This document shows positions 21,301-27,259 of a stretch of DNA of 27,259 bases, one piece after another. Location of the stretch: the NCBI GenBank assembly GCA_013054445.1, contig JAAMPI010000730.1, positions 1 to 27,259 of the forward strand, read 5' to 3'. The position numbers and the translations under genes are program-made. The notes under the pieces were generated by a model. It saw only the letters and a list, made by a program, of their open reading frames with translations, ran no database searches and was not told where the DNA came from. The stretch's first letter is position 1. The number at the start of each line of letters is the position of its first letter. This DNA is from Cudoniella acicularis (Eukaryota > Ascomycota > Leotiomycetes > Helotiales > Helotiaceae).

Positions 21301-21799
21301 CATACCGCCGATTATCATGGGTTCGATTATCTATCCCATGACTGGATTAAGGGCAGAAGCTCCCTTTTTCTTGAAATTTATCCTGGTCTTGGTACTCTTC
21401 AATCTAGCAGCCGCTGGAATCTGCCTCTTCATCGGAATTGTATGTAAGGACAGCGGTGTTGCAAACCTGATCGGCAGTCTTGTCATGCTCTTTAGCTTGC
21501 TCTTCGCCGGTCTATTACTGAATCACGACGCCATCCCCAAATCTGCCCTGTGGCTTCAAGCAATATCGATATTCCACTACGGTTTCGAGGCTTTGATCGT
21601 CAACGAGGTCACATTCCTCACTCTCATCGATCATAAATACGGCTTAGATATCACAGTACCGGGTGCTACGATTCTCAGCTCATTCGGCTTCAATACCCAG
21701 GCGTTGTGGACTGATATCATTTCCCTGGGTGGCTTCGCGGCTGCCTTCATTATTTTGGCGTATGCTGCTATGCATGTTTTGTTGGTGGAGAAACGGTAG
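18357..21799 (+). CDS. ABCG transporter, ADP1-like, with EGF-like ectodomain
   Basis: This is a half-size ABCG exporter of about 1080 residues with the layout of yeast Adp1. Exons: 18357-18499, 18565-18677, 18754-19041 and 19087 onward. Introns are 65, 76 and 45 nt with GT-AG ends, all keeping frame. A signal peptide (residues 1-22) precedes a Cys-rich ectodomain with EGF-like repeats ([32 protein letters not shown]). A membrane segment follows at about 19470-19542. The NBD has Walker [10 protein letters not shown]-loop VDQED, signature ISGGEKRR, Walker [13 protein letters not shown] and H-loop TIHQPRS. The C-terminal half (20942-21799) carries six membrane segments. Between them the frame breaks: LLPPASAG (frame ends near 20789) versus [14 protein letters not shown] (from 20789, next frame). 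A weak intron 20728-20786 (GTCATA...GCGCAG) would restore frame but removes a segment usually conserved, so a 1-nt deletion is an equal explanation. The substrate is unknown. Confidence 0.92.
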
Positions 21800-22120
21800 A
21801 TGGACGGAAAGGTAGAGAGGGGCTGGTAATGAATGGATCAAGTCATGATGGATTGATTTATTGCATCTTGGGCCTTTTCTTTTGTCAGTACTATCTATAC
21901 TATACATTGCTGGGTTCTGAATATGATGGATGGTCCGGGATGGATCGGCGTTTGAGAATATAGCATGCATGAATGGCATCGTGTATGTCATGTCAGTCAC
22001 TGTTCTTAAAGATATCTAATATAAAATAAGATTTATATGTATAGACCTGACCTGCTGCTTGCAATTAAAGCTTGATTTTTCTTGTTTTTATCATGTTATG
22101 GAATTTAGAGGAGGATGATT
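21800..22120. other. 3' flank of ABCG gene
   Basis: AT-rich DNA without a supported gene. It probably holds the 3' UTR and polyadenylation signals of the transporter (for example AATATAAAATAAG near 22017-22030). Confidence 0.4.
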
Positions 22121-22350
22121 TCGGATGAAAAGCTTAATAAAGAAGCAGAAGAGAGTTTGTTGCGTTTTGCAATAGCGTCTCAATTATTTAGAACATGTAA
22201 ATAATTGAAGAGCTTTTGTTCCTGAACGAGAAATGAGAGTTCGGACGAAAAGCTAAATATAACATCTATCGACGATTTGTTGCACTTCATATTGAGACAG
22301 TTCTGATTCTTTAGAGCTGTTTGACTTGGGAGAGAGAGAGAGAGCCAGAG

Positions 22351-22390
22351 CTGTCTGGAGGCGTCTGGAGTTATCTAGAGCGGTCTGGAG
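22351..22390. repeat. decameric minisatellite, NNRTCTGGAG
   Basis: Four contiguous decamers (ctgtctggag, gcgtctggag, ttatctagag, cggtctggag) follow a GAGA run at 22329-22344. They fade into further TCTGGAG-like units up to about 22420. Related GTCTGGAG or GTCTAGAG words recur at 22587 and 22751 and near 22810, so the motif is part of the wider repeat array. Confidence 0.75.
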
Positions 22391-22885
22391 AACTATCTGG
22401 AGAGTTGCTCGGAGAGCTGTCTATATTTCTCAAGAGCTGTCCGTATCTCGGTGTCTCTACACATGTGCGAAGTGCAGCAAAACCTTCCTTCAACAAAGGC
22501 TTATTATCATTGCTCTTCACTCTAAGCGCCTTTGCGAAGAGCAACAAGCCCATCCTCTTTTTCTTGGTGCTAAAAACTATAGAAGGTCTGGAGTTATCTA
22601 AGGTGTTGCGAAGTGCAACAAAAGCTGCCCCTCTCCTGTTCGGTGTTCGGACAGAGAGAGGTTTCGCTAACAGTTGTTAGATGACCAAGGAGTTTTACGA
22701 AGAGCAATGAAAGCTACCTCTGTTGTCTCATTAGGACAAAGGAAGGTAGGTCTAGAGTCATCTGAATATCTTTTGATTTTTTCGCGAAGAGCAACAAAGC
22801 AAAAACCACTCCGTCTAGAGTCAGGATTAATGGGGCTTCACTAACTGTTGTTGAATGACTAAGGAGATTTGCGAAAAGCTACAAA

Positions 22886-23700
22886 CCCACTTCTCTCTTT
22901 TATTGATAAAGGACCTCTCTCTCTTACTCTCTCCAACCCTCTCATAATATCATTCACTAAAACAAAGTAGCTAATAGCTGCTGCACCAGTCAGTCGCTAC
23001 TGATTCGTTGCTAATATCTTGCTGCCTAGTGAATACCAAAGGCCCGCAAGGTATAAATCACATTCCCTCCATCCCTCCTTAAAGGGCTCGGAACCTTTTC
23101 TTTTTCACCAAAAAGTAATAGGACTTCCCTGGGGCAACTCTCTACCCCGCTGAGGGTTCTGGAACTGGCTATCTCGGCTTCTTTGAGATGATTGTTTGTG
23201 GGACTTTTGTTGGGTTGTTTATTTCGGGGGGGTAGGTGGAGGGGAGAAGATAGAGGAATGAGGAAACGAAATTTTTGGAGTGAGTGAGTGAGTGGATTGA
23301 ATTAGTTTGTTGGTTGCTTGTTTATTTGAAATGGTCGTTTGTTGTGAATGCGGTTATCAAGGTTGCGTGATGACCGAACTTATAAAACTGGCTATCCACA
23401 CCACGTTCTAATCTCTTCCTCTAACTTTTAAACTTAAATTTGTAAAAATCCAGTCAATAGAAGTCCCAGCCGCCGAGCGGCTAGAACACACAAAGCGAAA
23501 TAAGCTTCCGCACCTTAGCTTTGCCTAATTCGGCTCCTCTTCGGTTGTTGGCTGAGGGTATTGTTTTGTTGAGAAAGTTTAGTTTATATCTAGTCTCGGG
23601 CCTCTCTAATTCGGCTAGTATGTGGACGGCTATCTTCCTTTCGAAGAAAAGTAAGGGCTTATTACAATTCGTAAATTGGCAGGAAACTTGTCTAAGCACT
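22886..23700. other. unique spacer between the two repeat clusters
   Basis: No gene is supported. The stretch contains CTCTCT and GAGTGAGT simple patches (22918-22935, 23279-23292) and a G run near 23226. The minus-strand frame at 23481-23942 overlaps the second repeat cluster and has no recognisable domain. Confidence 0.4.
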
Positions 23701-25316
23701 TTTGCGAAGTAAAACAAATAATGTAATGTATTTTTAGAAAACACAGAGTTGAACCCACCGAAACCCCCCTGTGAAGAGCAACAAAAGAACCCGACCAGAC
23801 CGAGGACGCCCCTCCAACCGCCACTAACTGACCGAACCCTTTTTGCGAAATGCAGCAAAACGGAGCAAAGCGATGGCAGCCTATTTCTAACCCTCATCGA
23901 GTGACCGAACCATTTCGCGAAGTGCAACGAAAAAAAAGGCACTCCTACTAGACTGAAGGGAGGTCTTTAATTGGCCGAGATTTTTTGACCGAGGGCTCCA
24001 CCAACTGACCGAACCTTTCTGCGAAAAGCAACAAAGGTTGAAAAATGTCTAACTAGATCGAGACTCCTCTTCTAGCCGTCGTCAGCTGACCGACCATTTT
24101 TGCGAAGTGCAACAAATACAGTAGCATACACGCCTCTATGAAAACAAAGCGAAGGTCCGACCGTCATCAATTCTGTGATTAAGCACTTCTGTAACCGGCG
24201 ATAAGATCAAGCCCTCTACAGGCGATGGGGGGACCTTCTAGTCAAAATCGACTTAACTGAAAGAGAAAGTGGAAAGAGAAGTTAGGATAGGAAGCGAAAT
24301 AAAAAGGTGCTTAGAATTCGTTGCAAATCGCACTCGAAGATGACGTTCCCGGGTAGAAAAGAGCTGTTTTCGTTTCGGATGATGAATGATATGTGGCCTT
24401 GTTCTTTCGTTCGTTTGGTGAATAAGCGTCGGTGTCGATTCTGCTGGAAGAGTCGTTCGTTGAAGATTGCTGATTTTCTGTACATAATAGAAGAACTCGA
24501 AGTATCGAGTGCCTGTAATACTCATGTAACCAAAAGTGTCATCGACCTCTATTCAGGCTCTGTCTGATCTGGCAATCAATCGCTTATACCCCCCCTCCGT
24601 CCTGGTCTGCTACACTCTTTGTTCCACCAACTTGGAGTGTTAAATAAGGAATCGTAGTACTCTATGGCCTAAGAAATCGAAGTGATCTAGTTGACAAGGA
24701 TGTTGTAAGTATCCTAAAGTGAATTTCAATTTCTGGCTTGTGAATCAGTTAAGATGTATTCACTTGCCCCTGTAGGAGGAGTAGATTGATGCCGATTAGT
24801 TGTAAGAGGGAAGGAGGCTGAGGCTTGTTATAAAAGGGGAGGCTGGGGGAGGTAGATCTTCGCAAGTCAACCTCTCACCTCGATCTCTTCTCAAATCCGA
24901 AGGTGAGACCAATTGCTGGACAATACCTAGGTATGTGCCGTTCTCGACTTTTGGAGTTGAAGCTAACCCGTGTAGTGACGAGGAAGATGGGCACCGCATA
25001 CACCTTTGAGGACTGTTCTCTGCGAGTAAGTTGGCTATTGTGATGTTGCGGCGCAGTTGCTATTCTGAAGAAGATAGCTGCCTCGAACCAAGTCAACCGC
25101 TCAACTTCACACCGAGTCAAACTCTCCAACTCTGATACCGTCAACAATATGCCGACCATATCTGAAAGCTGCCCGACCGAGGCATAGGTACGGAGCCCAT
25201 ACAGTCGCCGACGAAGGCAAGCCGAGAGTGGATCTCGGCCCGGCACGGTCCGGCTCTGCCTCGCCTTGACGCGAGATATCCCAACGCCCTATATAGATGT
25301 AAATAAACAAATTCTG

Positions 25317-25351
25317 GTACCAAACTCAAGGGCGCCCCTTGGGTTTGGTAC
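25317..25351. repeat. 35-bp near-perfect palindrome
   Basis: GTACCAAACTCAAGGG and CCCTTGGGTTTGGTAC face each other around a 3-nt centre, with 15 of 16 arm positions paired. The arms would be fully paired if one T were C. TAAAAAAT follows directly. The structure could be a cruciform or RNA hairpin, or the joined ends of a small element. Confidence 0.8.
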
Positions 25352-25836
25352 TAAAAAATCAGTTCGCCTGGTTTCTTTAGATCGTAATTGCCTGACACCT
25401 ATCGGTGAGCTTGATCTGAAGTTTTGCTGTTTCAATTAGTGTTATTGATTTTTTGGTCACTGTTATTATTATTTTTCTTTTCTGTGTTGATGGCGTGGTT
25501 TTTTTTTTTAATTATACGAAGCGTATAGAGAAAGGTTTGTAAGCGAGCGAATGAGGTGGGACTCGCTAAAACGCAGCGGTGTGATGTTTATACTGGAATG
25601 AACCGAAGGAGGAGGTGCAGTATGGTTTAATCAGTGGGAATTGGAGATTGTAGCAGGAAATTATTTTATAGTTATTGATAAGGTCGAATTCTAATAGGTT
25701 TTCAGCGACCTAAAGGGTTTGTAATTTTTTCCGTCAAATCCATGTTTGTTTTCCACGGGCGGTGAGGGGAGGAAGAGTAGGTAGGTAGTCCCGTCTCCCA
25801 CGCAACACGCGTTGGCACATCACGTGTCTTCGTGAA

Positions 25837-25981
25837 AAAAACACTTCAAATGTTGAACCACTTTGAGATAGGTTAGTATAGGATACTTATATAAAACAAT
25901 TCTTATGAAAGTCTAATATGTGTTTCCACTTTTTAATTAAAGTAATTTTTATTGGTTATTTTATTGCTTTGAAGTGTTTTT
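25837..25981. repeat. 145-bp unit with perfect 14-bp inverted ends, MITE-like
   Basis: AAAAACACTTCAAA at 25837-25850 is repeated exactly in inverted form at 25968-25981. The 117 bp between are strongly AT-rich and non-coding. Size and layout fit a miniature inverted-repeat element, but I see no clear target-site duplication. Confidence 0.45.
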
Positions 25982-26487
25982 CTTCTCGCGTTTTCGCTCA
26001 AACGCTAATTGACGGCGCATGGGATAGATGTCTTTCTTCTGGTCGTTTCTTTAGATAACATGGCGAAAGATAAAACACAAAAAGATGATTTTAAAGAATA
26101 GAGTTCCTCATTCAAACTTTTTTAAAATTTTTGTTTAGGCTAACTGCTTGCTGAAATGAGTACCTTTATCATTCGAAGGAATCTGTATGGTAATCTTACT
26201 CCCAATCGAGCCTCAGTTGGTGAAATTTACACTTATTCAATCCAGCTGTTTACATACAGCATAATAGTCTTCCGGGTTTATATTAGGAATGATTTTCATC
26301 CCGGGAGAATTATTGTCAAAGACTGACCAAAAGAAAAAAGGACTCTCGTGGATTCACGCCAGCAAAGGCACTAAAGTTCTAAACGTGCAAAGTGTCAAAA
26401 ATTGTAATATAATCAGAGGCATCTATTTGCCTCCGGTATTAAAAGACAAAAGCCAAAACCTCCAAGCACATCCCAACCTCAATGCTT

Positions 26488-27259
26488 CTAGGATAATACT
26501 TCAACTTGCTCAGTGCAAAAATAACATCCAAGAGCTTCAAGCAAGTAACGCTCCCGATATTGGAAATGCACAAGCCCCACCTCGTTGGCCGTCGTTTGTG
26601 CAATTTCGAGAAAGCGAGGAGCGAGGAGCTTGTCAGCCGATAAAAGAGTATGTTGATCGATGGTTATTTTGTCCTCCAAAGGGCCGAAAAGCGATGTTGA
26701 TAACGATGTGTCTGCGAGGAGGCGAACACAAAAGTCCTCGAAAAGATCATTTCGTATGATGAATTCCATAATGACAGTGATAGATTTTGGATCCGAGATG
26801 AGTCTGAGGAGTGAATTTTCAGGAGCTTCTTTGAGAATTTGTTGCCCAGAAGTAATATATCTCAACTCTTCGATTAGAGATATCTCATCCACTTTCAGCA
26901 TTTTTCGAGCTAACGGACGATTCTATCCAATTCCATGTCGCCAGATACAGTTGCAGATAACCGACAGGATAATACACGGCGCCAAAAACGGATAACCATA
27001 CCACATTGTTGCTGTGACAATTGATGCAGCCCCTGCGACGGTACCTGCCACTCCATTGATAAAAGCATGTATCTTAACGGTACGGACGCGACGCCGTAAG
27101 AGAAGTCCAGCGGCGTTTTCATCCAGTGCTTTGGCTCCGGCAACGCCATGTCGATAGGCTCTTCTCCACACATATGCAGACCATAATGCATTACACAACC
27201 CGTAAAGAGCTACTGGTACATTCCCGATATATCCAGAGAGAAGATTGCTTGTCTGGAAG
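26488..27259 (-). pseudogene. fungal integral membrane protein, partial, with in-frame stop
   Basis: The gene enters from the right edge on the minus strand, so its N-terminus is outside the window. The visible part begins near LLSGYIGNVPVALYGL. It continues with a basic patch (LLLRRRVRTVK) and two hydrophobic segments (FINGVAGTVAGAASIVTA; PFLAPCIILSVICNCIW), then meets TAG at 26923-26925. The same frame resumes at once with NRPLARKMLKVDE and runs about 140 residues to the stop at 26488. This cytosolic tail includes FIIRNDLFEDFCVRLL and HFQYRERYLLEALG, a pattern known in uncharacterised fungal membrane proteins. Because the frame is unchanged, a single point mutation or sequencing error explains the break. 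Its function is unknown. Confidence 0.65.

Larger units (their letters stand above)
22121..24116. repeat. array of degenerate repeats around a TTTGCGAAGWGCAACAAA core
   Basis: An 18-bp core recurs at least fourteen times. Plus-orientation copies start at about 22466, 22531, 22606, 22693, 22781, 22868, 23701, 23769, 23841, 23913, 24018 and 24098. Inverted copies are at 22156-22172 and 22276-22290. Spacing within the two clusters is 65-105 bp. The core is an imperfect palindrome, TTGC-GAAGW-GCAA. Flanks are also repeated: CTAACTGACCGAACC stands directly before four cores in the right cluster (about 23823, 23897, 24001, 24083). CTAAC..TTGTT..ATGACYAAGGAG stands before two in the left cluster (22673-22692, 22848-22867). 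The two inverted copies share TTCGGAYGAAAAGCT upstream. The region has no convincing protein, and open frames across it are by-products of the repeats. I cannot assign it to a known family. Confidence 0.8.
24117..26487. other. 2.4-kb non-coding region
   Basis: Several frames of 60-120 codons exist (for example 24253-24525 and 24875-25246, minus), but none shows a domain. The region holds the palindrome at 25317-25351, a run of nine T at 25501-25509 and the inverted-repeat unit at 25837-25981. A GC-richer block at 24880-25280 differs from the AT-rich DNA to its right and could be an unrecognised mobile-element fragment. Confidence 0.4.

Noticed and set aside
22321..22680. 119-codon open frame on the plus strand
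   Set aside because: It spans the decamer and palindrome-core repeats. Its sequence is a translation of repeat units with no domain, so it is a by-product of the array.
23481..23942. 153-codon open frame on the minus strand
   Set aside because: It overlaps three or four repeat cores and shows no family pattern. The repeat lacks stops in this frame.
22121..24116. CRISPR-like array
   Set aside because: Repeats are degenerate, the spacers are themselves related, orientation is mixed and the host is a fungus.
24875..25246. 123-codon minus-strand frame as a gene
   Set aside because: No recognisable domain and no splice partner. Composition shifts suggest a mobile-element fragment, but no termini were found.
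26289..26759. 156-codon plus-strand frame
   Set aside because: It lies antisense to the membrane-protein tail, whose minus-strand reading has recognisable conserved motifs.

Overview
The window looks like nuclear DNA of a filamentous ascomycete (Pezizomycotina, perhaps a leotiomycete). Coding regions are split by introns of about 44-196 nt, mostly 44-76 nt, several with a CTAAC branch point. Fungus-specific families are present: an NLR-type NWD domain, an FSH serine hydrolase and an ADP1-like ABCG transporter. A pogo/Fot1-type transposon carries stop codons of the kind left by repeat-induced point mutation (RIP). No tRNA or rRNA gene was seen.

Layout: 1-1893 holds no gene I can support. 1894-3254 (+) is a bHLH transcription factor with one frameshift inside the HLH. 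About 3425-5300 (-) is a dead pogo/Fot1 transposase split by a 351-bp solo LTR with a 5-bp target-site duplication. 5476-6740 (+) is a decayed gene with a probable restriction-endonuclease-like domain, followed by a stand-alone NWD (NLR N-terminal) protein at 7235-8491 (+). 10223-11065 (+) is an FSH hydrolase pseudogene with three in-frame stops. 11851-13668 (-) is an intact intronless YtcJ-type amidohydrolase. 14709-15655 (+) is a membrane protein of unknown function broken at a G run. 16520-17757 (-) is an intact PLP aminotransferase, divergently placed from an ABCG transporter at 18357-21799 (+) that has a frame problem between its nucleotide-binding and membrane parts. About 22.1-24.1 kb is an array of degenerate repeats around an imperfect palindrome, TTTGCGAAGWGCAACAAA. 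24.1-26.5 kb is non-coding with two inverted-repeat structures. 26488-27259 (-) is the 3' part of a fungal membrane protein with an in-frame stop.

The genes do not form one clear pathway. The left half looks like accessory sequence: a transposon, an LTR, an NLR fragment, a decayed nuclease-like gene and a dead hydrolase of the type found in polyketide clusters. The right half has conserved housekeeping-type families. Six of eight recognisable host genes carry one or more reading-frame lesions, so either gene decay is common here or the assembly carries indels. The most unusual structure is the palindrome-centred repeat array at 22.1-24.1 kb, which I cannot match to a known element from memory.
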